This document shows, in pieces, positions 7,436 to 13,841 of a stretch of DNA of 16,410 nt. The notes under the pieces are model-generated. The model had not been told where the DNA came from. It was given only the letters and a program-made list of their open reading frames with translations, and ran no database searches. The stretch is from Cyanobium sp. (GTDB taxonomy: Bacteria; Cyanobacteriota; Cyanobacteriia; PCC-6307; Cyanobiaceae): NCBI GenBank assembly GCA_014191535.1, contig BJHC01000003.1, forward strand, positions 1 to 16,410, read 5' to 3'. A program made the translations under genes and the position numbers. Every line of letters starts with the position of its first letter. The first letter of the stretch is position 1.

Positions 7436-8011
7436 ATGGCATCCTGCAGAGAGCGCGCGGTGTGGTCTCTGGGCGGCGACCCCCTGGTCTCAGGCCCTGG
7501 CGATGGCCGGAGCGATGGCCTGTGGATGGAGCGGCTGCTGCGCCGGGCTGCGCTGGTGGGCGAGGCCGGAGAAATCCCTGTGGCGGCGGTGGTTCTGAAT
7601 GAACGGGGCCAGGCGATTGGCTGGGGCAGCAACCGGCGCGAAACCGATCAGCAGCCCCTGGCCCACGCCGAACTGGTGGCCCTGCAGCAGGCGGCGCGCC
7701 TTCGCCAGGACTGGCGCTTCAACGGCTGCACCCTGCTGGTGACGCTGGAACCCTGCCCCATGTGCGCCGGGGCGCTGGTGCAGGCCCGCATGGGCCGGGT
7801 GGTGTTCGGCGCCGCGGATCCCAAGCGCGGTGCACTGGGGGGCTGCCTCAACCTGGCCTCAGACCCCAGTGCCCATCACCACATGCAGGTGACGGGCGGC
7901 GTGCTGGCGGAGCGCTGCAGCACCCAGCTGGAGGCGTGGTTCAGGCGACGGCGGCAGCAGCGGCGGGGGCCGTCACCCGGAACGCCGGCAGTTCCTGCTC
8001 CAGCAGGTTGA
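7436..8011 (+). CDS. tadA: tRNA-specific adenosine deaminase (A34 to inosine)
   Basis: TadA converts wobble adenosine 34 of tRNA-Arg(ACG) to inosine. The cytidine-deaminase zinc site is intact: H77-A-E79 supplies a zinc ligand and the catalytic glutamate, and P-C107-P-M-C110 supplies the other two ligands (numbered from ATG 7436). The stretch GRVVFGAADPKRGALGG also fits the family. The start is uncertain: ATG 7436 gives 191 residues with about 25 unconserved ones in front, GTG 7460 is shorter, and ATG 7526 begins exactly at the WMERLLRRA helix. TadA proteins usually have several residues before that methionine, so an upstream start is preferred. The gene is divergent from the decarboxylase (28 bp between starts). 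Its last 71 bp overlap the convergent aminotransferase gene, and the final residues (GPSPGTPAVPAPAG) are low-complexity. Confidence 0.92.
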   Translation: MASCRERAVWSLGGDPLVSGPGDGRSDGLWMERLLRRAALVGEAGEIPVAAVVLNERGQAIGWGSNRRETDQQPLAHAELVALQQAARLRQDWRFNGCTLLVTLEPCPMCAGALVQARMGRVVFGAADPKRGALGGCLNLASDPSAHHHMQVTGGVLAERCSTQLEAWFRRRRQQRRGPSPGTPAVPAPAG

Positions 8012-9110
8012 GCAGGCGGTCAACGTTCTCTTCGCGGCTGTTGTAGCCCATCAGCCCGATGCGCCAGACCTTGCCGGCGAGGGCGCCGAGGCCGCCGCCC
8101 ACTTCGATGCCGTGCTGGTTGAGCAGGTGCAGGGTGAAGGCCTTGCCATCCACGCCTTCGGGGATGCGCACGGTGGTGAGGGTGGGCAGGCGCAGGTGGG
8201 CCGGCACATGCAGCTCGAGGCCGAGGCGCTCCAGGCCCGCCCAGAGGCGCTCGGCGTTGCGGCGGTGCCGGGCCCAGACGTTCTCCAGACCCTCCTCAGC
8301 GATCAGGCGCAGGGCTTCGCGCATGCCGAAATTCATGTTCACCGGAGCGGTGTGGTGATACACCCGGTCGCTGCCCCAGTACTGGTTGAGCAGGCTCACA
8401 TCCAGGTACCAGTTGGGCACCTTGCCGCTGCGGGCATTGAGCTTCTCCTCGGCCCGCAGACCCATGGAGAAGGGGCCGAGGCCAGGGGGGCAGCTGAGGC
8501 CCTTCTGGCTGCAGCTGTAGGCCAGATCGACCTTCCAGTCGTCGAGGTAGAGGGGCACGGCCCCCAGGGAGGTCACCGTGTCGAGCAGCAGCAGGCAGTC
8601 GTACTGACGGCACAGATCGCCGATGCCCTCCATGGGCTGGCAGACGCCGGTGGAGGTTTCGGCGTGGACGATGGCCAGGATCTTGGGGCGGTGCTGCTTC
8701 AGACCGGCTTCGATCTCTTCGAGGCTGAAGGCTTCACCCCAGGGTTTCTCCAGGGTGCGCACGTCGGCGCGGTAGCGACCGGCCATGTCCTGCAGGCGGA
8801 GGCCGAAATAGCCCTTCACCGCCACCAACACGGTGTCTCCGGGCTCCACCATGTTGGCGATGGTGGCCTCCATGGCCGCCGAGCCGGTGCCGCTCATCGG
8901 CAGGGTGAGGCGGTTGTCGGTCTGCCAGACGTAGCGCAGCAGCTCCTGCACTTCGCCCATCAGGGCCACATACAGGGGGTCCAGGTGGCCGATCGGGGTG
9001 CGGCTCAGGGCCTGGAGCACCGTGGGATGGGCGTTGGACGGGCCAGGACCCAGCAGCAACCGATCCGGTGTGGCGATCGGACCAAGGGAGAGGCGGTGCC
9101 GATCGGACAC
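7941..9110 (-). CDS. Class V aminotransferase, alanine/serine-glyoxylate transaminase type
   Basis: This PLP enzyme of about 389 residues resembles alanine-glyoxylate and serine-glyoxylate aminotransferases, which handle photorespiratory glyoxylate. Features numbered from GTG 9110: LLLGPGPSNAHP at 18-29, the phosphate-binding SGTGSAAMEA at 73-82, D177 in LLLLDTVTS (pyridine nitrogen), and K203 in SCSQKGLSCPPG (Schiff base). The GTG at 9110 places the conserved GPGPSN near residue 21, as expected; an alternative TTG at 9131 adds seven residues. Longer extensions run through the intergenic space into the apcF end and are unlikely. The conserved protein ends near LEQELPAFR; the extra VTAPAAAAAVA tail is encoded in the overlap with tadA. 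The gene lies 70 bp behind apcF on the same strand, so readthrough from apcF is possible. Confidence 0.88.
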   Translation of the reverse strand: MSDRHRLSLGPIATPDRLLLGPGPSNAHPTVLQALSRTPIGHLDPLYVALMGEVQELLRYVWQTDNRLTLPMSGTGSAAMEATIANMVEPGDTVLVAVKGYFGLRLQDMAGRYRADVRTLEKPWGEAFSLEEIEAGLKQHRPKILAIVHAETSTGVCQPMEGIGDLCRQYDCLLLLDTVTSLGAVPLYLDDWKVDLAYSCSQKGLSCPPGLGPFSMGLRAEEKLNARSGKVPNWYLDVSLLNQYWGSDRVYHHTAPVNMNFGMREALRLIAEEGLENVWARHRRNAERLWAGLERLGLELHVPAHLRLPTLTTVRIPEGVDGKAFTLHLLNQHGIEVGGGLGALAGKVWRIGLMGYNSREENVDRLLNLLEQELPAFRVTAPAAAAAVA

Positions 9111-9180
9111 GGGATAGCTGGTGGAAGCCAAGGCCTGGAAGGGGTCTGGGTACAGGGAGCCTACGCAGTCGTCGGGGCGC

Positions 9181-9711
9181 TCAACGGGCCCGGACGTTGG
9201 TGTCCGCCAGGCCGCGGCAGAGGTGCTCGAAGGGGGCACGCACGATGCTGTTGATCGCCTCGGCGGAACCCGCACCGGCATCGGAAAGCTGCTCGCAAAC
9301 CACATCAGCCATCAGGGCGATGCTGCGGACCGTCGGGCCGGTGGGGACTCCAAGACTCTTGTAGGTGTCGTCGAGGCCGTTGAGCACGCGCTCGTTGAGG
9401 ATGGTGCTGTCGTCGGCCACCAGGGCGTAGCTGGCGTACCGCAGGAAATAATCCATGTCGCGCAGGCAGGCGGCCCAGCGACGGGTGGTGTACGCGTTGC
9501 CGCCGGGCAACAGCAGCTCCGGATCCGCTTGCCACAGGCGCTGGCTGGCCTCGCGCACGATCTCGGCCGCCTCGCGGTTGATCAGTTCCACCGCCGCCAG
9601 GCGCAGCTGGGCCTCGGAGAAGTAGCCGGAGATGCGGTCGATGGCATCACGATCGAGGTAACGACCGAGCTGGTCGTACCGACCGATCAGACCCGTGATG
9701 GCATCGCGCAT
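9181..9711 (-). CDS. apcF: Allophycocyanin beta-18 subunit (minor phycobilisome core component)
   Basis: This 176-residue phycobiliprotein begins MRDAITGLIGRYD and aligns with ApcF rather than ApcB by its start and by FSEAQLRLAA. C82 in AACLRDMDYFLRYASYAL is the phycocyanobilin attachment site. N72 in PGGNAYTTRR corresponds to the methylated asparagine of beta-type subunits. YKSLGVPTGPTVRSIALM is the usual C-terminal region. ApcF sits in the core cylinder trimer with ApcE and helps pass energy to photosystem II. The protein is a few residues longer than the usual 169 because of the C-terminal GLADTNVRAR. ATG 9711 is chosen; an in-frame start at 9750 would add 13 residues lacking family likeness. 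The gene is divergent from glnA across a 243-bp control region. Confidence 0.94.
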   Translation of the reverse strand: MRDAITGLIGRYDQLGRYLDRDAIDRISGYFSEAQLRLAAVELINREAAEIVREASQRLWQADPELLLPGGNAYTTRRWAACLRDMDYFLRYASYALVADDSTILNERVLNGLDDTYKSLGVPTGPTVRSIALMADVVCEQLSDAGAGSAEAINSIVRAPFEHLCRGLADTNVRAR

Positions 9712-9740
9712 GGCGTGAAGGATCGACGCACCTGAGCCGG

Positions 9741-9746
9741 AACGTA
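9741..9746 (-). promoter_or_regulatory. Possible extended -10 box for apcF
   Basis: On the minus strand the sequence reads TGC-TACGTT, fitting an extended -10 element (TGn-TAnnnT) about 30 bp before the apcF ATG. No good -35 hexamer is evident. The call rests on pattern only, and the true start site could differ. Confidence 0.3.
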
Positions 9747-9847
9747 GCACCTGAAAACCCTCAGATCCCTTGCCGGCGCTTGCATCTGGCGAAGTTGACA
9801 GAAACGGTTACGCAAGCGGCCATGGCGGCCCATCAGAGCGGATTTTG

Positions 9848-9861
9848 GTTACGGCTGATAC
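9848..9861 (+). promoter_or_regulatory. Probable NtcA-binding site of the glnA promoter
   Basis: The sequence GTTACGGCTGATAC differs at one base from the NtcA consensus GTA-N8-TAC. NtcA is the CRP-family nitrogen regulator of cyanobacteria and activates glnA when 2-oxoglutarate is high. The site is followed after exactly 22 bp by TACGGT, a TAN3T-type -10 box, which is the canonical layout of NtcA-activated (class II) promoters. The spacing, the position upstream of glnA and the known biology support the call; the single mismatch lowers it slightly. Confidence 0.72.
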
Positions 9862-9883
9862 ACAGGAGGTCGCCATGGCTCCG

Positions 9884-9889
9884 TACGGT
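9884..9889 (+). promoter_or_regulatory. Probable -10 box of the NtcA-dependent glnA promoter
   Basis: TACGGT matches TAN3T and lies 22 bp after the half-site TAC at 9859-9861. Transcription would begin near 9895-9898, giving a leader of about 58 bases before the glnA ATG at 9955. I found no glutamine-riboswitch core in this leader (no GGAAGUAGG-type stretch). Confidence 0.6.
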
Positions 9890-9954
9890 CCCGCGCAGCC
9901 CGCTTCCAGGCCGGCCCTCCTTCCGCTTTCCGCTCAACCTCCCAGCGCAACGTC

Positions 9955-11373
9955 ATGGCCAAAACCGCCCAGGACGTCCTCCGTCAGATCAAGGACGAGG
10001 GCATCGAACTGATTGACCTCAAGTTCGTCGATCTCCACGGCAAGTGGCAGCACCTCACCGTGTGTGAGGACCTGATCGATGAGGCCGCCTTCACCGAGGG
10101 TGTGGCCTTCGACGGGTCGTCGATCCGTGGCTGGAAAGCCATCAACGAGTCGGACATGGCGATGGTGCCGGATCCGAACACCGCCTGGATCGACCCCTTC
10201 TACAGCCACAAGACCCTCAGCCTGATCTGCTCGATCCAGGAGCCCCGCAGCGGCAAGCCCTACGCCCGCTGCCCCCGCGCCCTGGCCCAGAAGGCCCTGG
10301 ATTACCTGGGATCCACCGGCCTGGCGGACACCGCCTTCTTCGGCCCTGAGCCCGAGTTCTTCATCTTCGACGACGTTCGCTACAAGAGCACCAACGGCTC
10401 CAGCTTCTACGCCGTTGATTCGATCGAGGCCCCCTGGAACACCGATCGGGTGGAGGAAGGCGGCAACCTCGCCAACAAGATCCAACTGAAAGAGGGTTAC
10501 TTCCCGGTTGCCCCCAACGACACCCTGCAGGACATCCGCAGCGAGATGCTACTGACCATGGGCTCCCGGGGGGTACCCATCGAGAAGCAGCACCACGAGG
10601 TGGCCACCGACAAGCACGAACTCGGCATCAAGTTCGCCGAGCTGATCAGCGCGGCCGACAACGTGATGATCTACAAGTACGTGGTGCGCAACGTTGCCAA
10701 GAAGTACGGCAAGACCGCCACGTTCATGCCCAAGCCGATCTTTGCCGACAACGGCAGCGGCATGCACGTGCACCAGAGCCTCTGGAAAGGCGGCCAGCCC
10801 CTGTTCTGGGGTGAAGGCACCTACGCCAACCTCTCCCAGACCGCCCGCTGGTACATCGGTGGCCTGCTGAAGCACGCCCCCAGCTTCCTGGCCTTCACCA
10901 ACCCCACCACCAACAGCTACAAGCGCCTGGTGCCGGGCTTCGAAGCCCCCGTGAACCTGGTGTACTCCCAGGGCAACCGCTCCGCCGCGGTGCGCATCCC
11001 CCTCACCGGCATGAACCCCAAGGCCAAGCGCCTCGAGTTCCGCTCCGGTGACGCCCTCTCCAACCCCTACCTGGGCTTCGCGGCGATGCTGATGGCCGGC
11101 ATCGACGGCATCAAGAACCAGATCGATCCGGGCGACGGCACCGACGTCGACCTGTTCGAACTCTCCGCCGAGGAGTTGGCCAAGATCTCCACGGTGCCCG
11201 CCTCCCTCAACGGCGCCCTGGAGGCCCTCAAGGCCGACCACGAATACCTGCTGGCCGGTGGCGTCTTCACCGAAGACTTCATCGACAACTGGATCGCCCT
11301 CAAGTACGAGGAGGTGCAGCAGCTGCGTCAGCGCCCGCACCCCCACGAGTACACGATGTACTACGACGCCTGA
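9955..11373 (+). CDS. glnA: Glutamine synthetase, type I
   Basis: This 472-residue enzyme makes glutamine from glutamate, ammonia and ATP, the entry step of ammonium assimilation. Signature stretches are intact: D53-G-S-S-I-R-G-W60, the metal ligands E132 and E134 in [23 protein letters not shown] with H271, [17 protein letters not shown] with E330, and the RIP segment near 347. The full protein forms a dodecamer in the cytoplasm. The loop corresponding to the adenylylated Tyr397 of E. coli reads DLFEL, with Phe at 401. Adenylylation is therefore not possible at that position, as expected for cyanobacteria, which instead use small inactivating proteins. Codons are strongly biased, suggesting high expression. 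No Shine-Dalgarno sequence precedes the ATG. The gene is probably monocistronic, with an NtcA-type promoter and its own terminator. Confidence 0.98.
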   Translation: MAKTAQDVLRQIKDEGIELIDLKFVDLHGKWQHLTVCEDLIDEAAFTEGVAFDGSSIRGWKAINESDMAMVPDPNTAWIDPFYSHKTLSLICSIQEPRSGKPYARCPRALAQKALDYLGSTGLADTAFFGPEPEFFIFDDVRYKSTNGSSFYAVDSIEAPWNTDRVEEGGNLANKIQLKEGYFPVAPNDTLQDIRSEMLLTMGSRGVPIEKQHHEVATDKHELGIKFAELISAADNVMIYKYVVRNVAKKYGKTATFMPKPIFADNGSGMHVHQSLWKGGQPLFWGEGTYANLSQTARWYIGGLLKHAPSFLAFTNPTTNSYKRLVPGFEAPVNLVYSQGNRSAAVRIPLTGMNPKAKRLEFRSGDALSNPYLGFAAMLMAGIDGIKNQIDPGDGTDVDLFELSAEELAKISTVPASLNGALEALKADHEYLLAGGVFTEDFIDNWIALKYEEVQQLRQRPHPHEYTMYYDA

Positions 11374-11391
11374 TCACCTCAGGTTTCCAAC

Positions 11392-11417
11392 GCCCCGGCC
11401 CCGGCCGGGGCTTTTTT
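11392..11417 (+). terminator. Intrinsic terminator of glnA
   Basis: GCCCCGGC pairs with GCCGGGGC around a 4-base loop, and the hairpin (11392-11411) is followed directly by six Ts (11412-11417). It begins 18 bp after the glnA stop. The minus strand has no T-run after the stem, so it acts for glnA and not for the convergent small gene. Confidence 0.93.
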
Positions 11418-11430
11418 GTGGCGGACCGGA

Positions 11431-11652
11431 TCAGCCGTGCCGGAGCTGGGCCAGGGCACTGTCATGCAGCCGACGCTCCTGGGCATGGCGTTGCGCCCAG
11501 GCCTGCTCCTGGGCATGCACGTCGGCCGCTTCGCTGCCATCCCCCGTGCGGTGGCGCAGGGCGATCACCGGTTCATGGCGCCGTTGCCGCTGTTGGCGGG
11601 CCCGCATCCAGGCGACGAAGGAACGGGTTTCCGAGGGCGATGCACTGGCCAT
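11431..11652 (-). CDS. Small basic protein of unknown function next to glnA
   Basis: This codes for 73 residues with no recognised domain, signal peptide or membrane helix. The composition is strongly basic: 12 Arg and 6 His against 8 acidic residues, with an Arg cluster at positions 17-25 and a Gln/His/Arg-rich, probably helical C-terminal half. The reading frame is believable because the ATG at 11652 is preceded by an excellent Shine-Dalgarno sequence (AGGAGGT, then three bases to the ATG), rare in this window. The gene converges on glnA, whose terminator lies 13 bp away. A perfect GTA-N8-TAC palindrome lies 30-43 bp before its start. Size, basic charge, neighbourhood and the NtcA-like site recall the glutamine synthetase inactivating factors (IF7/GifA type). 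I see only a weak resemblance to the IF7 sequence as I remember it, so function is left open. Confidence 0.68.
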   Translation of the reverse strand: MASASPSETRSFVAWMRARQQRQRRHEPVIALRHRTGDGSEAADVHAQEQAWAQRHAQERRLHDSALAQLRHG

Positions 11653-11681
11653 GGGACCTCCTGTCTCGATACCTCCATTCT

Positions 11682-11695
11682 GTAGCGGTTGCTAC
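11682..11695. promoter_or_regulatory. Perfect NtcA-type palindrome between divergent genes
   Basis: GTAGCGGTTGCTAC matches GTA-N8-TAC exactly and is a 5-bp perfect inverted repeat around GGTT. It lies between the start of the 73-residue gene (minus) and the methyltransferase gene (plus). No TAN3T box sits 22-23 bp from it in either direction. On the minus side it is so close to the ATG that class II activation would put the transcription start inside the gene. Repression, or a role in another arrangement, fits better. By base composition about one such match is expected by chance in the whole window, but under 1 percent in this 149-bp gap. Confidence 0.5.
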
Positions 11696-11801
11696 CAAGC
11701 GTGGGGTGATGCCATCAACCGTGATCTCTGACCCCCACGGCCCGCACCGGGCGGGTCGGATCCGTTGGAATGGGGGCACCTTGCTGTACCGGCGCCAGTC
11801 C

Positions 11802-12857
11802 ATGGCCGACACCCTCACCAAGCTCGCGTATCAGGCCCTGCAGCAGGGCAAGAGCCTGATGGGGGTAGCCCACAAGGAGGTGAGCACCAAGCTGATGGAG
11901 CTGGTGGCACCGGCCGGTGCGCCCAAAACCCGGCCGATACCGCCCCAAATGCTCAAGGATCTGCAGGCCGCCCACAGCGCGCTGCTGGAGATCGATTGGC
12001 AGGAGGCGGAACAGGGGCTCTACCCCACCAGCCTTCTGTTTGATGGCCCCTGGCTGGAGTGGGCGGCCCGCTATCCGCTGGTGTGGCTGGACATGCCCAG
12101 CACCTGGGCGCGCCGCAGTGAGCGCAACGTGCGCGACCTGCCCCAGGAGGTGCGCAGTGAGAACTATCCCGACTACTACCTCCAGAATTTTCACCACCAG
12201 ACCGATGGCTATCTGAGCGATTACTCCGCCTCGCTCTACGACCTGCAGGTGGAAATCCTGTTCAACGGCACCGCTGATCCGATGCGGCGCCGGCTGATCC
12301 GCCCGCTGGTGGAGGGGCTGCGGGCGTTCAAGGATCGGCCAGCCAGCCAGCTGCGCATCCTCGACATCGCCACCGGCACCGGCCGCATGCTGCGCCAGCT
12401 GCGGGGTGCCCTGCCGGAGGCTCAGTTGGTGGGCCTCGACCTCTCGGCCGCCTACCTGCGCCAGGCCAACCGCTGGCTCAGCCAGCTCCCCAGCGAGCTG
12501 CCCCAGCTGGTGCAGGGCAATGCCGAAGCCATGCCCTTCGCCGAGGGCAGCATGCAGGCGGTGAGCTGTGTGTTTCTGATGCATGAACTGCCGGCGGAGG
12601 CCCGCCAGGCGGTGCTCAACGACTGCTTCCGGGTGCTCGAGCCGGGCGGCACCCTGGTGCTGGCCGATTCGGTGCAGCTGGCGGATTCCCCCCAGTTCGA
12701 AGCGGCCATGGACAACTTCCGCCGCGTGTTCCACGAGCCCTACTACCGCGACTACATCGGCGACGACATCGACCAGCGGCTGCGGGATGCCGGCTTCAGT
12801 GGCATCCGCGCCAGCTCCCACCTGATGACCCGCGTGTGGAGTGCCACCAAGCGCTGA
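11802..12857 (+). CDS. Class I SAM-dependent methyltransferase, substrate unknown
   Basis: This 351-residue protein has a Rossmann methyltransferase domain in its second half. Motif I is D188-I-A-T-G-T-G-R195, followed by LVGLDLS (the acidic residue that binds the SAM ribose), QGNAEAMPFAEGS (motif III region, adenine contact) and a post-core FRVLEPGGTLVLADS strand. This pattern is that of the UbiE/Methyltransf_11 group. The first 170 residues form an extra domain (QGLYPTSLLFDGPWLEWAAR; NYPDYYLQNFHHQTDGYLS) of a kind I associate with cyanobacterial and plastid methyltransferases; it may bind the substrate. ATG 11802 is the natural start; upstream frame lies in the control region. There is no strong Shine-Dalgarno sequence. 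The substrate cannot be inferred; a lipid, quinone or pigment is possible. Confidence 0.85.
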   Translation: MADTLTKLAYQALQQGKSLMGVAHKEVSTKLMELVAPAGAPKTRPIPPQMLKDLQAAHSALLEIDWQEAEQGLYPTSLLFDGPWLEWAARYPLVWLDMPSTWARRSERNVRDLPQEVRSENYPDYYLQNFHHQTDGYLSDYSASLYDLQVEILFNGTADPMRRRLIRPLVEGLRAFKDRPASQLRILDIATGTGRMLRQLRGALPEAQLVGLDLSAAYLRQANRWLSQLPSELPQLVQGNAEAMPFAEGSMQAVSCVFLMHELPAEARQAVLNDCFRVLEPGGTLVLADSVQLADSPQFEAAMDNFRRVFHEPYYRDYIGDDIDQRLRDAGFSGIRASSHLMTRVWSATKR

Positions 12858-12924
12858 CAAAAGGCCCTCGCCGCAAGGGCATCCCCATAGGGTCTGAACA
12901 GCGGAATCGCCGGTGAGATCGGGC

Positions 12925-13245
12925 ATGGCCAATCCATTCAGCGTTCGATGGTTGGCCGGCTGGACCTTTCAGACCGTGTTCATGGGGGGGCAAGTGCAGG
13001 TGGAAGCGCACGGCTTCGGCATCTGTCTGCGCACACCGGTGCTGCCGGGGGAAAGTCCCATCTCCGCCGCCGACCGCCTCGTGCTGGCGGAGGACCAACG
13101 CCGTCGGGCCCTGCACAACGCCTGGCTGCGGGGTGAGCGCCTGGCCCAGTCCAGCCCGGCACCCCGCCTCAGTGGCGCCCGCGTGGATGAGCAGCCCGCC
13201 ACCCTGCCCGAGCCGAGCGACGCCGCCATGGAACCGGCCGCCTAA
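12925..13245 (+). CDS. Hypothetical protein (106 residues)
   Basis: I do not recognise a family. The N-terminal 75 residues look like real protein: MANPFSVRWLAGWTFQTVF, a beta-like stretch (VQVEAHGFGICLRTP), then a charged helix (ADRLVLAEDQRRRALHNAW). The last 35 residues are Pro/Ala/Ser rich and look disordered. No signal peptide or clear membrane helix. ATG 12925 is preferred, with GGTGAG 7 bases upstream; GTG 12913 would add four residues. The gene follows the methyltransferase by 67 bp. Its TAA stop overlaps the TAG stop of the convergent gene in the four bases CTAA (13242-13245). Confidence 0.58.
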   Translation: MANPFSVRWLAGWTFQTVFMGGQVQVEAHGFGICLRTPVLPGESPISAADRLVLAEDQRRRALHNAWLRGERLAQSSPAPRLSGARVDEQPATLPEPSDAAMEPAA

Positions 13246-13514
13246 CGGCGCAACCAGAGGGCCAACAGCAACCCCACCCCACCCCAGCGCAGCGCCGCCC
13301 ACAGCCAGCGCTCCTGCCATGGGGCCGCCTGCAGGGGGGCGGGCAGGGGATCCAACAGCCGTTGGGCCAGGGCCATGCGTTGACGCAGGCGTCGCGCCTG
13401 CAGGCTGTCATCGCGGGGGTGGAGCCGCTCCGCCCGCGACACCTGGGCCATCACGCCCCCCAGCTGGTGCAACCAGCGGATCGGCGCATGGGGGGAACGC
13501 GGACGCTGCTGCAT
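13242..13514 (-). CDS. Small predicted tail-anchored membrane protein, unknown function
   Basis: This codes for 90 residues. The N-terminal 65 residues are soluble, charged and probably helical (HQLGGVMAQVSRAERLHPRD, then an Arg/Gln/Leu-rich helix). The C-terminus (WLWAALRWGGVGLLLALWLRR) is a single hydrophobic helix ending in two Arg, as in tail-anchored proteins. No known domain recognised. ATG 13514 is used; the longer upstream frame lies antisense to the next gene. The gene is divergent from the 13572 gene, with 57 bp between starts (36 bp if that gene uses GTG 13551), and its stop overlaps that of the left-hand neighbour. Confidence 0.62.
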   Translation of the reverse strand: MQQRPRSPHAPIRWLHQLGGVMAQVSRAERLHPRDDSLQARRLRQRMALAQRLLDPLPAPLQAAPWQERWLWAALRWGGVGLLLALWLRR

Positions 13515-13571
13515 GGCGTCAGGATGGCCGGCGGACACGCCGTTCGTCCAGTGACCTCGCCCGCCCCCCCG

Positions 13572-13823
13572 ATGCGATCCCGCCCCAGCCCCTGGCCGGA
13601 GGGCAGCCAGGGGGCCACCGAGGCCCTGGCCCGCCTGTTGAGCATTGATGAGCGTCAATGGCACGCCCTCAAGGGTCAGCCCCGGCGCCGGGCCGCTGAA
13701 CTGCTGGCGGCCGCCCTGGTGCAACTGGTGAACGACGGCGATGCCACGCCGATGGTGGAGCAGGCCCTGGGGTGGCTGCAGGGGGAGTTGCGCGACCCCG
13801 GCTGCCCGCAGCACGGTCGCTGA
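13572..13823 (+). CDS. Small conserved-looking cytosolic protein, possibly DUF6439 family
   Basis: This codes for 83 residues, mostly helical. The body includes LARLLSIDERQWHALKGQ, RRRAAELLAAALVQLVNDGD and VEQALGWLQGELRDPGCP, ending with QHGR. This resembles a small cyanobacterial/plastid family I recall as DUF6439 (pattern W-H-x-L-K ... R-A-A-x-x-L-A-A-A-L ... CP-x-HG), but I could not check. No enzyme motif or membrane segment. ATG 13572 is used; an in-frame GTG at 13551 would add seven residues (VTSPAPP). It converges on the frameshifted kinase gene with 18 bp between stops. Confidence 0.62.
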   Translation: MRSRPSPWPEGSQGATEALARLLSIDERQWHALKGQPRRRAAELLAAALVQLVNDGDATPMVEQALGWLQGELRDPGCPQHGR

Positions 13824-13841
13824 ACAGAAAGCCCTAGCCCC

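Noticed and set aside
8112..9254. Long plus-strand open frame opposite the aminotransferase gene
   Set aside because: It is an antisense shadow of a clear PLP enzyme gene; long spurious frames are expected at this GC content. The same applies to long frames opposite glnA, the methyltransferase and the PBP.
9712..9750. Longer apcF start adding 13 residues
   Set aside because: Phycobiliprotein beta subunits begin close to the MRDAIT/MQDAIT stretch, and the extension covers the likely promoter.
11611..11636. GACGAAGGAACG stretch resembling the 3' part of the glnA (glutamine) riboswitch
   Set aside because: It lies downstream of glnA inside the small minus-strand gene, lacks the GGAAGUAGG core, and a similar core is also absent from the true glnA leader.
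12864..12880. Hairpin GCCCT/AGGGC after the methyltransferase gene
   Set aside because: The plus strand has no T-run. The minus strand has four Ts after the stem, but no minus-strand gene ends there, so it is not called as a terminator.
13362..13571. Upstream extension of the plus-strand 83-residue gene
   Set aside because: The extension is antisense to the tail-anchored protein gene and shows no protein-like pattern; the start at 13572 (or GTG 13551) is enough.
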